Shown in pieces: positions 8,848 to 16,037 of a stretch of 24,343 bases of DNA. Numbering within the stretch: position 1 is the first letter of the stretch; each line of letters starts with the position of its first letter. Both the position numbers and the translations under genes were made by a program. The stretch is from JAGLTN01 sp035403325. GTDB taxonomy: Bacteria; Planctomycetota; Phycisphaerae; Sedimentisphaerales; Anaerobacaceae. Where the stretch lies: positions 1 through 24,343 of the forward strand of contig CAZBKA010000034.1 in assembly GCA_964492365.1 (NCBI GenBank). Reading direction: 5' to 3'. The notes under the pieces are model-generated. The model was not told the origin of the DNA. It made no database searches and saw only the letters and a program-made list of their open reading frames with translations.

Positions 8848-10026
8848 ATGAAATTAGATTTACCTTTAATGGTTAATAATATTCCTCAGGAAGACCTTGA
8901 TGAATTGAGGGATTTTCTTGCAGGGACACCCAGGCTCACACAATCTGCAAAGGTCATGGAATTCGAACAAAAGTGGTCAGACTGGCTTGGAGTCAAGCAC
9001 AGCGTCTATGTTAATTCAGGTGCGTCTGCCAATCTTATTACTATGGCCGCTTTGAAGTATCTTTACGGCGCAGGCGATATTATTGTACCTACGTTGACAT
9101 GGGTTTCTGATATTGCCAGCGTGTTGCAGAACGGGTTAAGACCGGTTTTTGTCGATATTAATCCCAAAAATCTTTGCATGGCTGAGGATGAAATTATTGC
9201 GAAAATTACCGATAAAACCAAAGCTGTTTTTATGACTTATGTGCAGGGTTTTAATGGATTGAGTGACAGACTGCTTGACGTCTTGAAAAAGAAAAATATT
9301 CCGCTTATCGAGGATGTTTGTGAATCACATGGTGCAACATTTAAAGGCAGGCGATTAGGTTCTTTTGGGTTGGCTTCGAACTTCTCGTTTTATTTTGCGC
9401 ATCATATGAGTACTATCGAAGGCGGTATGGTTTGTACTAATGATGAAAATTTTTACCAGATAATACGTATGATGCGTTCACACGGAATGGTTCGTGAAGC
9501 TACTGATGAAAAATTGAAAAATGATTTTATAAAATCCAATCCGGATCTGAGTCCTGATTTTATTTTTGCATTTCCTGCTTACAATGTTCGCGGAACTGAA
9601 ATTGGCGGCGTGCTTGGTCTTTCCCAATTAAAAAGGCTCGATGAAAACAATGTTGTCAGGCAAAAGAATTTGAAGATATTTCTTGATAATCTTGACAGCA
9701 GCAAATACAGAACTGATTTTGATATTGAGGGTAGTTGTAATTATGCATTTAACCTGATAATTAAAAAAGCCGACCCTGTTTTTCGAGACAAAGTTGAAAA
9801 GACTCTGAGAGATGCGAATGTTGAATTTCGTCGCGGCAGTGCCGGTGGTGGTAATCAGATGCGTCAGCCTTACCTTAGAGGTATAGTTGCGGAAAACGAG
9901 TGGGAAAAATATCCGGAAGTTGAGCATATTCATTTTTATGGCTATTATATCGGGAATTATCCAGTTCTTGAGAAAAAGAAAATACTGGATTTGTGCAAAT
10001 TGCTGAATAATATTTCAAAGGATTGA
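8848..10026 (+). CDS. ColD/RfbH-like PLP-fold sugar 3-dehydratase (His replaces the PLP lysine)
   Basis: A 392-residue member of the DegT/DnrJ/EryC1/StrS fold. Most relatives are sugar aminotransferases with a Schiff-base lysine. Here the active-site segment reads FYFAHHMSTIEGGMV, so His185 stands where the lysine should be. That replacement is the known hallmark of ColD (GDP-4-keto-6-deoxymannose 3-dehydratase) and RfbH/E1. These enzymes use PLP or PMP to remove the C3 hydroxyl and cannot simply transaminate. The rest is regular: SGASANLI near residue 57, the PTLTWVSDIASV strand, and EDVCESHGA with the PLP-ring Asp. AGGGAC before the ATG supports the start. RfbH needs an iron-sulfur reductase, ColD uses glutamate; none of the neighbours looks like such a reductase, favouring the ColD chemistry. 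Substrate is inferred to be a GDP-4-keto-heptose or GDP-4-keto-deoxymannose. Confidence 0.82.
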   Translation: MKLDLPLMVNNIPQEDLDELRDFLAGTPRLTQSAKVMEFEQKWSDWLGVKHSVYVNSGASANLITMAALKYLYGAGDIIVPTLTWVSDIASVLQNGLRPVFVDINPKNLCMAEDEIIAKITDKTKAVFMTYVQGFNGLSDRLLDVLKKKNIPLIEDVCESHGATFKGRRLGSFGLASNFSFYFAHHMSTIEGGMVCTNDENFYQIIRMMRSHGMVREATDEKLKNDFIKSNPDLSPDFIFAFPAYNVRGTEIGGVLGLSQLKRLDENNVVRQKNLKIFLDNLDSSKYRTDFDIEGSCNYAFNLIIKKADPVFRDKVEKTLRDANVEFRRGSAGGGNQMRQPYLRGIVAENEWEKYPEVEHIHFYGYYIGNYPVLEKKKILDLCKLLNNISKD

Positions 10027-10030
10027 TTTG

Positions 10031-11500
10031 ATGGGCAGAGTTGATATTGCATTGATAAAACCAGCAAGCCAAAAGCATATATATGGAGAATTGGGTGACT
10101 TTGATCTAACTGCGATCGAACCTTCATTGTGGGCTGCATTGCTAGCAGGATATTTTCGTAAACATGGGTATTGTGTTGAATTGTATGATGAAGAAGTTGA
10201 GGACTGGTCACATGAGGAGACTGCTAAACAGATACAGAATGTAAATCCCTGGTTGGCTGTTGTGGTTGTTTCTGGTACAAATCCTTCAGCTTCGACTATG
10301 AACATGACCGGAGCAAGCGAAATTATAAGGGCAATAAAAGAGCTTTCACCTGAGATCAAAACGATGCTCGCGGGATTGCACCCAAGTGCGTTGCCGGAGC
10401 GAACGGTGAGAGAGGAACCTGCTGATTTTGTTTGCCAGGGAGAAGGTTTTTTTACTATAGCCAAACTGGTCGATGTGCTTAAAAACAAAGGTAACAATTA
10501 TCAGATTGATGGGCTTTGGTATTTACAGGATGGAGATGTCGTATCGAACCCGAGACCTGAAATGATACAGAATCTAGATGAGATACCTCAACCAGCATGG
10601 GATATGCTTCCTATGAAGAAATATCGTGCGCATAACTGGCATTGTTTTGATGATATCAATAAGAGGTCGCCTTATGCGGTTATTTATACGAGCCTTGGTT
10701 GTCCATTTAATTGTAGTTTTTGTTGTATTAATGCTTTATTTGGCAAGCATACAATTCGCTATCGAAATGCGGATAGTGTCATTGACGAAATTGATTTTCT
10801 TGTGAACAACTATGGTATCCGTAACATTAAAATTATGGATGAGATGTTTGCGATGAACGAAAGACGTGTGATTGAGCTTTGTGATAAGATAATTGAGCGT
10901 AAATACGATCTTAATATGTGGGCATATGCGAGGGTTAATACTGTTACACGCACTATGCTTACTAAAATGAAAGCTGCCGGTATTAATTGGCTTGCTTATG
11001 GTTTTGAATCGGGAAGCAAGAAAGTTATTGAAGATGTTACTAAGGGGTATAAAATAGATCAGGTTCAGGATGTTGTTAAGATGAGCTATGATCTTGGGTT
11101 TTATATTTGTGCCAATTATATCTTTGGGTTGCCTGAGGATGATTACGATTCGATGAACGAGACATTGGAATTGATGTTTGATATCAATGCTGAGTATGCT
11201 AATATCTATAGTGCTATGGCTTATCCTGGTTCACAGCTTTATGAGATGGCTGTTAAGAATAACTGGAAGCTGCCAGATTCATGGCATGGATATTCACAGT
11301 ATGGTTATGAGTCCCAGCCTTTGCCTACAAAATATCTTTCTGGTGAACAGGTACTGGCTTTCCGTGATTCTGTTTTTGATGCATACTATAATAATCCAAA
11401 ATATCTTGAGATGATGAACAGAAAATTTGGTGCTGAAACGGTTGCTCATATTAAAGAAATGACCAGGCACAAACTCAAGAGAAAATACGCTTGTTTATAG
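10031..11500 (+). CDS. B12-binding-type radical SAM enzyme
   Basis: A 489-residue class B-like radical SAM protein. Residues 1 to about 150 look like the Rossmann-type cobalamin-binding domain (LAGYFRKHGYCVELYDEEVE, MLAGLHPSALPE, DFVCQGEG), but the DxHxxG motif that supplies a lower axial His is not visible. The [4Fe-4S] motif is C224-x3-C228-x2-C231 (GCPFNCSFC). Further conserved segments are IKIMDEMFA and YGFESGS. AAAGGA eight bases upstream supports the ATG at 10031, and the stop of the dehydratase is only 4 bases before it. Relatives methylate unactivated carbons or do rearrangements. In this operon it could C-methylate the deoxy sugar or modify its lipid carrier; the true substrate is unknown. 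Confidence 0.8.
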   Translation: MGRVDIALIKPASQKHIYGELGDFDLTAIEPSLWAALLAGYFRKHGYCVELYDEEVEDWSHEETAKQIQNVNPWLAVVVVSGTNPSASTMNMTGASEIIRAIKELSPEIKTMLAGLHPSALPERTVREEPADFVCQGEGFFTIAKLVDVLKNKGNNYQIDGLWYLQDGDVVSNPRPEMIQNLDEIPQPAWDMLPMKKYRAHNWHCFDDINKRSPYAVIYTSLGCPFNCSFCCINALFGKHTIRYRNADSVIDEIDFLVNNYGIRNIKIMDEMFAMNERRVIELCDKIIERKYDLNMWAYARVNTVTRTMLTKMKAAGINWLAYGFESGSKKVIEDVTKGYKIDQVQDVVKMSYDLGFYICANYIFGLPEDDYDSMNETLELMFDINAEYANIYSAMAYPGSQLYEMAVKNNWKLPDSWHGYSQYGYESQPLPTKYLSGEQVLAFRDSVFDAYYNNPKYLEMMNRKFGAETVAHIKEMTRHKLKRKYACL

Positions 11501-11554
11501 ATTGCGTACAGGATAATTAAAACTTGCTGATAGAATTTGTTTTTAGGAGCCTAT

Positions 11555-12508
11555 ATGCTGCTTTCTGTTGTGTTTTCATTTCGGAACGAAGAAGATGTAT
11601 TGAATATCTTAATTGAGCGTTTACAAAAAACACTTAACCCTCTTGATATCGATTATGAGCTGATATTTGTAAACGATGCATCCACGGATGGTTCACTCGA
11701 ACTGCTTTTTAATTTACACGAGAAAGACAAGAGAATTAAAATAATTAATATGTCCCGCAGGTTCGGTGTAGCGCCATGCGTTATGGCAGGCTTAAGGCAC
11801 ACAAAAGGTGATGCAGTTGTTTATATGGACAGTGATTTACAGGATCCGCCTGAACTCATTCCTGCTCTCTTAGAAAAATTCAAAGAAGGAGCCGATGTTG
11901 TCAATACGACAAGAACAAAAAGAAATGGGGAAAGTGTCTTCAAAATGTGGTTGACCAAGCGAGCTTACCGTGTTATTAATTTTGTTTCTGATATTGACAT
12001 ACCTGAAAACACAGGTGATTTTAAACTTCTTTCACGCAGAGCGGTCGATCAGCTTATTAATTTAAATGAATATGATCCTTTTATGAGAGGACTTGTAAGG
12101 TGGATTGGATTCAAACAGGTGCAGGTTTTTTACGAAAGAGAAGCAAGATTTGCAGGGAAAACACATTTTTCATTATTTAGAAGCTTACAGCCTACAGAAG
12201 AATTTATTCGGGGTTTAGTTTCGTTTTCTGAATTGCCTTTGCACTTCGCGCTTGTACTGGGTTTTTTCGTATCGGTTGGTGCGTTTATTTATCTGCTTGA
12301 AATTATTTTCACGAGAGTCTTTTTAGGTATACATAATCCCGGTTGGCCAGCTATAATGGTCACAATGCTTTTTCTTTGTGGGACCATACTTTTTACCATC
12401 GGTGTTCAGGGACTTTATATTGGTAAAATACATCAGGAAATTAAAAAGAGACCACCTTATATTATTGAAAGCAAACGAGGTTTCGATGACAACGAACAAA
12501 GTAGATGA
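11555..12508 (+). CDS. Family 2 glycosyltransferase, DPM/GtrB-like, with two membrane helices
   Basis: A 317-residue enzyme likely to move a sugar from a nucleotide donor to polyprenyl phosphate at the inner face of the membrane. The N-terminal GT-A domain starts LLSVVFSFRNEEDVL. It carries VNDASTDGS and the metal-binding DSDLQDPPE, all typical of dolichol-phosphate mannosyltransferase and GtrB proteins. Two C-terminal helices follow (roughly residues 228-255 and 264-293), ending in GKIHQEIKKRPPY, the usual GtrB/ArnC-like tail. An AGGAG five bases before the ATG decides the start at 11555. The neighbour downstream overlaps it by 23 bp and is a polytopic membrane protein, as expected for a three-component system in which a GT-C enzyme uses the polyprenyl-linked sugar. 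Confidence 0.88.
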   Translation: MLLSVVFSFRNEEDVLNILIERLQKTLNPLDIDYELIFVNDASTDGSLELLFNLHEKDKRIKIINMSRRFGVAPCVMAGLRHTKGDAVVYMDSDLQDPPELIPALLEKFKEGADVVNTTRTKRNGESVFKMWLTKRAYRVINFVSDIDIPENTGDFKLLSRRAVDQLINLNEYDPFMRGLVRWIGFKQVQVFYEREARFAGKTHFSLFRSLQPTEEFIRGLVSFSELPLHFALVLGFFVSVGAFIYLLEIIFTRVFLGIHNPGWPAIMVTMLFLCGTILFTIGVQGLYIGKIHQEIKKRPPYIIESKRGFDDNEQSR

Positions 12509-14255
12509 TAATGCTGTTAATAATCTATTTTTAAAGGTATTGTTCTTTAGCGGGTTAACAGGTCTACTATTTGGTTTATCGAATGCAACTTGGCAGGTAA
12601 GCGTTGAAACAGGACAGGTTCTTGCCGGATTGGTAAAATATCCACTTGATAATCCATTTTATATTTACCACATGAAGGCTTTTACAATAGTAAACCATAT
12701 CTCTGCATTACTTTTGCGTTTAAATCTTTCCGAGAGATTTCTATCTTTCGTAATCTCAGGGATACTTGGAATGGTCTCATTTCAGGCTTTGAGTATACTT
12801 ATTTTGGCGATTAGCCGAAGTGTGTTTGCAGCATTGTTTGGTGTGATACTAATATACCTCGCAAATTATGTTGGAGATGGTGCCGTTTATCCTATCTGGC
12901 TTTTAGGGCAACCTCATACCTATGGAATCATAGGTCTCTCATTTGTGGTATTAACTATTGCATTAATTGGTGCAGGAATGTATAGACCTGCATTGTTTTG
13001 TTTGGGATTGGCTCCATGTGTGCATTTTTCACTTGGAATGTGGACAATATTTATAATAGCCGTTGCCAGTCTTTTTCAAATCGGTTTTACAAAGGAGATT
13101 GTAAGAAAATATTATGCTTACTTCCTGGCAGGGATGATAATTTTTGTTGGCTTATTTAGTTATCAGTTATATTTAATTCATCAACTGCCCAAATTTGACC
13201 ATGGGACAATAAATCAGTATTTTGACAGCTATATTAAATACTGGGGTTCACACCAACGAAAACTTTTTTGGGATTTTGCCTCTGCCGAAACCAGGTTCAA
13301 GCGTTTTGGTATCCTTTTCTGTATATATAGTATTATTATGAGCTTTTTTTGTTTGAGGTTATACAAAGATATTAAGCCATTGCAATTACTCTTCAGAATA
13401 ATTATGACTTGGGGTATCTTATCTTTAATATTTGGTTTTATAACTCAATTACCGCCTGAAAATATGCCTAAGATTCTATTGATGTTGATGCCTGGTAGAT
13501 ATTTAAATTTGAGCAATTTGGTGATAACTGCCTGCCTTTTCGCTGCATTGACGAACGAGCAGAATAAGCAGTATGTAGTTAACTATAACATATTTGTAAT
13601 ATTTTTAATCTTTTCTTTCTTCTCGCGGCATGCTGAACTGCAATTGATTATTTTTGCTATAATATTGTCTTGGCTTGGGTGTTTAGCATACAAGAATAAT
13701 TTTAAAAAGATAAACTTATTTCATATAAGAAAGCATAAGGTAGGCTATACACATTTACTTTTAGGATTTCTCGTTATATTTTTGTTGATAAATTTACCGA
13801 GAGAAAAATATTTCAACAAATATATTTTAAAAAGTGATCGACTGACTGATAGAACAAATGATGATTTTTATTTAAAAATTTCGCAAAGAGAGGGACTTCT
13901 TCTTGTAAACTCCGAATTTTCTTTAATTCAGTTACGAACAAGAAGGCCAATATTAGCCGATATGGCATCGCCAAATTTTTTCACTTATGCTCCTGAAGCA
14001 GTTATTGGATTTAATGATTTATTATTGAAAATTTACGGCATTAATTTATTAGAAGCTCCAGCCATAGAAAATCAACATAAAGAGATCCCTTCCCAATTTT
14101 ATAAGGAACTCTGGGAGAAAAGAACCATGGAGCAATGGCAGGAAATAAGAAATAAATTTGGTGTTAGTGATATACTAACAGACCCAGATTGGATATTGTC
14201 CTTGCCAGTTGTTGTTAAAAGTTCTGATGGTATCTTATATGAAATACCGCAGTAA
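12486..14255 (+). CDS. Large polytopic membrane protein, possible GT-C type glycosyltransferase
   Basis: A 589-residue protein with many hydrophobic segments (about ten or more, from residue ~14 to ~450) and a soluble C-terminal domain of ~120 residues. I do not recognise a certain family; it resembles the DUF6798-like/GT-C group in outline. The soluble tail (LLLVNSEFSLIQLRTRRPIL...FGVSDILTDPDWI) has the pattern seen in the periplasmic domain of such proteins, where a 'free cysteine or residue of peptide' donor loop is not obvious. The open frame continues upstream to 12378, but the ATG at 12486 is preferred because the first helix follows soon after and overlap with the GT2 gene is then only 23 bp. 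It probably transfers a sugar from a polyprenyl carrier to a surface polymer. It is the last gene of the operon and is AT-richer than its neighbours. Confidence 0.55.
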   Translation: MTTNKVDDNAVNNLFLKVLFFSGLTGLLFGLSNATWQVSVETGQVLAGLVKYPLDNPFYIYHMKAFTIVNHISALLLRLNLSERFLSFVISGILGMVSFQALSILILAISRSVFAALFGVILIYLANYVGDGAVYPIWLLGQPHTYGIIGLSFVVLTIALIGAGMYRPALFCLGLAPCVHFSLGMWTIFIIAVASLFQIGFTKEIVRKYYAYFLAGMIIFVGLFSYQLYLIHQLPKFDHGTINQYFDSYIKYWGSHQRKLFWDFASAETRFKRFGILFCIYSIIMSFFCLRLYKDIKPLQLLFRIIMTWGILSLIFGFITQLPPENMPKILLMLMPGRYLNLSNLVITACLFAALTNEQNKQYVVNYNIFVIFLIFSFFSRHAELQLIIFAIILSWLGCLAYKNNFKKINLFHIRKHKVGYTHLLLGFLVIFLLINLPREKYFNKYILKSDRLTDRTNDDFYLKISQREGLLLVNSEFSLIQLRTRRPILADMASPNFFTYAPEAVIGFNDLLLKIYGINLLEAPAIENQHKEIPSQFYKELWEKRTMEQWQEIRNKFGVSDILTDPDWILSLPVVVKSSDGILYEIPQ

Positions 14256-14279
14256 GATTAAATAAAAACGTTTATGACC

Positions 14280-14302
14280 GCCGCCATGACTCTCTGGGCG
14301 GC
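14280..14302 (+). terminator. Short GC hairpin after the membrane-protein gene
   Basis: GCCGCC (14280-14285) pairs with GGCGGC (14297-14302) across an 11-base loop, 25 bases after the stop of the sugar operon's last gene. There is no U-run after it, so it may be only part of a termination region or a weak terminator. Confidence 0.35.
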
Positions 14303-14324
14303 AAGAGCCCATCCGAGTATGCCC

Positions 14325-14384
14325 GCAGTTTTTCCCCTTTCACCCCTCAGCAATTGTGTGAAGGGCCAAAAGGGAAAAAACTGC
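14325..14384. repeat. 60-base imperfect inverted repeat
   Basis: The left arm starts GCAGTTTTT and CCC-TTT; the right arm ends AAA-GGG and AAAAACTGC. Pairing gives 9 bp, one mismatch, 6 bp, a 3x3 internal loop and 4 more bp around a loop of about 14 bases. It can fold on either strand and has T runs in the arms rather than after the stem. It could be a bidirectional terminator or the remnant of a small inverted-repeat element. Confidence 0.5.
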
Positions 14385-14484
14385 TAAGTTTGTGCCGAAC
14401 TCTCTAATTATAAATGTTCAAAGATTGGGGTATTGACAGTACAGAAATGGCTTAAAGTATCTGGTGTAGATACGCTGTATGTAG

Positions 14485-14724
14485 CCCCAGGTTGAACCGC
14501 CGACACACGGATTTTCAGTCCGCGACGGTAAAAACGTAACTACTGACAAAACAAAGACTTGCGGGACAGAAAAAGATGGGTGGACACTCCAGTGGACACA
14601 TGATTCTCAAAAACACAATGAAATAGATGTGCCGGACGAGTTGGCTGTGATTGTCAATTGTTGGCATGATTTGCCGGAACATATTAAGCAAGCAATCTTA
14701 ACTTTAGCAAAGTGTTCCAAGTAA
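14485..14724 (+). pseudogene. Decayed tail of a site-specific recombinase ORF reading through the tRNA-Phe core
   Basis: An open frame without a start, bounded upstream by TAG at 14482, reads VEPPTHGFSVRDGKN across the tRNA fragment and continues to DVPDELAVIVNCWHDLPEHI and a stop at 14724. Planctomycete integrases, as I recall them, often end with a very similar 'EPPTHGFSVR' run because their coding end overlaps the attachment site, and tails with an 'ELxxxxxxWxxLPExI' pattern are common in the same setting. The catalytic part of the enzyme is not present here. The product is therefore a remnant at best. The identification rests on pattern recall. Confidence 0.4.
14491..14522 (-). repeat. 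tRNA-Phe 3'-part fragment, probable attachment-site core
   Basis: Read on the minus strand the 32 bases give CGGACTGAAAATCCG, then TGTGTC, then GGCGGTTCAAC. That is an anticodon stem-loop with GAA (Phe), a variable loop, and the first half of a T arm. The 5' half of a tRNA (D arm, acceptor) is missing, as is a proper T-stem partner and CCA end, so this is not a functional gene. A tRNA 3' piece without its 5' half is what integration of an element at tRNA-Phe leaves at one end. No second copy was seen in the window. Confidence 0.6.
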
Positions 14725-14820
14725 ACAAGAATACTAATCTTAATAAAAAATGACGCTGGTTGGTAAGGACTGATCCATAAGTTTTGAACTAAAATGCAAA
14801 CAACTTTTATGGAGTTAAAA

Positions 14821-15042
14821 ATGAACATCGAAACAAAAACATTTCCAGACCTAATGACCGAAGCTGAACTAATCGAGTATCTTCGGATACCTGAACTTAG
14901 CAAATCAGAAGATTTTCGCAATGTCATTGCGAACTTGAAGCGTATGAGGGATTTACCAAGAATACATATATGTTCAAAAGCTCTATTTCCTTTAAAGGCT
15001 GTTAGAGACTGGGTTGACAAGGAAACTTTTGTCGGGAAATAA
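14821..15042 (+). CDS. Small excisionase/AlpA-like helix-turn-helix protein
   Basis: A 73-residue protein. LMTEAELIEYLRIPELSK resembles the first helices of MerR/AlpA-type (HTH_17) DNA-binding domains, and a late block FPLKAVRDWVD fits the wing and final helix of that family. Such proteins act as excisionases or regulators beside integrase genes. GGAG ten bases before the ATG at 14821 supports this start over an earlier in-frame ATG at 14794. It lies about 100 bp after the integrase tail and the tRNA-Phe core, so it is probably left from the same integrated element. The middle of the domain is longer than usual (LSKSEDFRNVIANLKRMRD), and DNA-binding ability is unproven. Confidence 0.55.
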   Translation: MNIETKTFPDLMTEAELIEYLRIPELSKSEDFRNVIANLKRMRDLPRIHICSKALFPLKAVRDWVDKETFVGK

Positions 15043-15255
15043 ATAAAAAGTTGACTATGGCACTAAAACCTGAGTTGTAAATATCTGAGCCTATAAATCT
15101 ATATTACCTGACATTCCTGACATATCTGCCACTTGGCATAGTAAGCTACTAAAAAATTGCCATAGAAAACAGCCATTGAGATCATCAATTAAATGTGATA
15201 TCCTGCAATGTGCTATAAATGGCTTGAATAAATTTTTATAAAGGCAAATAATTAA

Positions 15256-15987
15256 GTGGGTCATTTTTTCTACAATCTCGGCAAAATGACAGGTCCTCAT
15301 ATCCGCAAAGCCAGGTGGATGTGGCAATCAGCTACTGGCACTGAAGCTGAAGCTATTGCCGTAGAAAATGAAGTTGGTCAGGACATGGCAACTGAGGTCC
15401 GAAGACAACTGCAACTTGATCCTGAACCAGCGGCGAAAAAATTACTCGACCAGATAAGCAATAGACTTACTCCTTGTATTGCCAATAAGCTTCGCAGATT
15501 CAGTTTTGAGACCATTAAAAAAGGAGAACCCAATGCGTTTGCTCTTCCTGGGGGCTATATCTTTGTAACGAGGGCCATGCTCGAACTTTGTCAGTGGAAT
15601 GAAGATGAGATGGCATTTATCCTCAGCCATGAAATGGCCCATATCATTCGAGGGCATGTCATGGAGCGAATTATCAGCAATTCGGCAATACCAATTGCGT
15701 CGAAAGCAGTGCCTATTACTGGACTGTTTGCCGGATGGCTGCGGAAAGTTGGAACAAAATTTCTTGAAAGTGCCTATTCTCAGGACATGGAATCAGATGC
15801 CGACATACTCGGGATTCGCCTGGTTGCTGCCGGCGGTTATGATCTGAAAGCTTCGATCAGGTTGTTATCTCGTCTTGGAGAATTGAACCAAGCCTCAGGT
15901 GAATCCAAACTCAGCATTTATTTTTCTTCTCATCCCTCAATAAGATTAAGGATTAACAATATCAAACTTAATGAGCAAAGCACTTGA
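15256..15987 (+). CDS. M48-type zinc metallopeptidase
   Basis: A 243-residue protein with the zinc motif His125-Glu-Met-Ala-His129 (ILSHEMAHIIRGH) and the third ligand Glu179 in MESDADILG. The segment PNAFALPGGYIFVTRAMLELC just before the HExxH is typical of M48 (BepA/Oma1-like) enzymes, as is the downstream SHPSIRLRINNI. No signal peptide or clear membrane helix is seen, so the location is uncertain. Most BepA-like relatives are exported and longer, with TPR repeats; this one has only the protease domain. The start is a GTG at 15256 with a weak AAGG upstream. It is convergent with the Fic gene 50 bp away and has no functional link to its neighbours. Confidence 0.85.
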   Translation: MGHFFYNLGKMTGPHIRKARWMWQSATGTEAEAIAVENEVGQDMATEVRRQLQLDPEPAAKKLLDQISNRLTPCIANKLRRFSFETIKKGEPNAFALPGGYIFVTRAMLELCQWNEDEMAFILSHEMAHIIRGHVMERIISNSAIPIASKAVPITGLFAGWLRKVGTKFLESAYSQDMESDADILGIRLVAAGGYDLKASIRLLSRLGELNQASGESKLSIYFSSHPSIRLRINNIKLNEQST

Positions 15988-16037
15988 ACCGTTTTTTAGA
16001 ATTCATATTTAGAGATGGGCTTATGAAGGCAGGATGT

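Larger units (their letters stand above)
14256..14820. other. 565-bp gene-poor patch at the end of the sugar operon
   Basis: This stretch contains two hairpins (14280-14302, 14325-14384), then a decayed recombinase tail that spans a tRNA-Phe 3' fragment (14491-14522). These are listed separately. It marks the boundary between the sugar operon and the mobile-element patch. Nothing else was recognised. Confidence 0.6.

Noticed and set aside
8848..10026. Plain DegT-type sugar aminotransferase
   Set aside because: The Schiff-base lysine is replaced by His185 in the HHMSTIEGG segment, which points to the ColD/RfbH dehydratase branch.
14405..14490. Upstream part of the integrase, from a run resembling 'TVQKWL' of tyrosine recombinases
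   Set aside because: The match is short, lies in a different frame from the tail, and lacks the catalytic Arg, His and Tyr, so it was not annotated as coding.
14491..14522. Functional tRNA-Phe gene
   Set aside because: The acceptor stem, D arm and T-stem partner are missing; only about 32 bases match.
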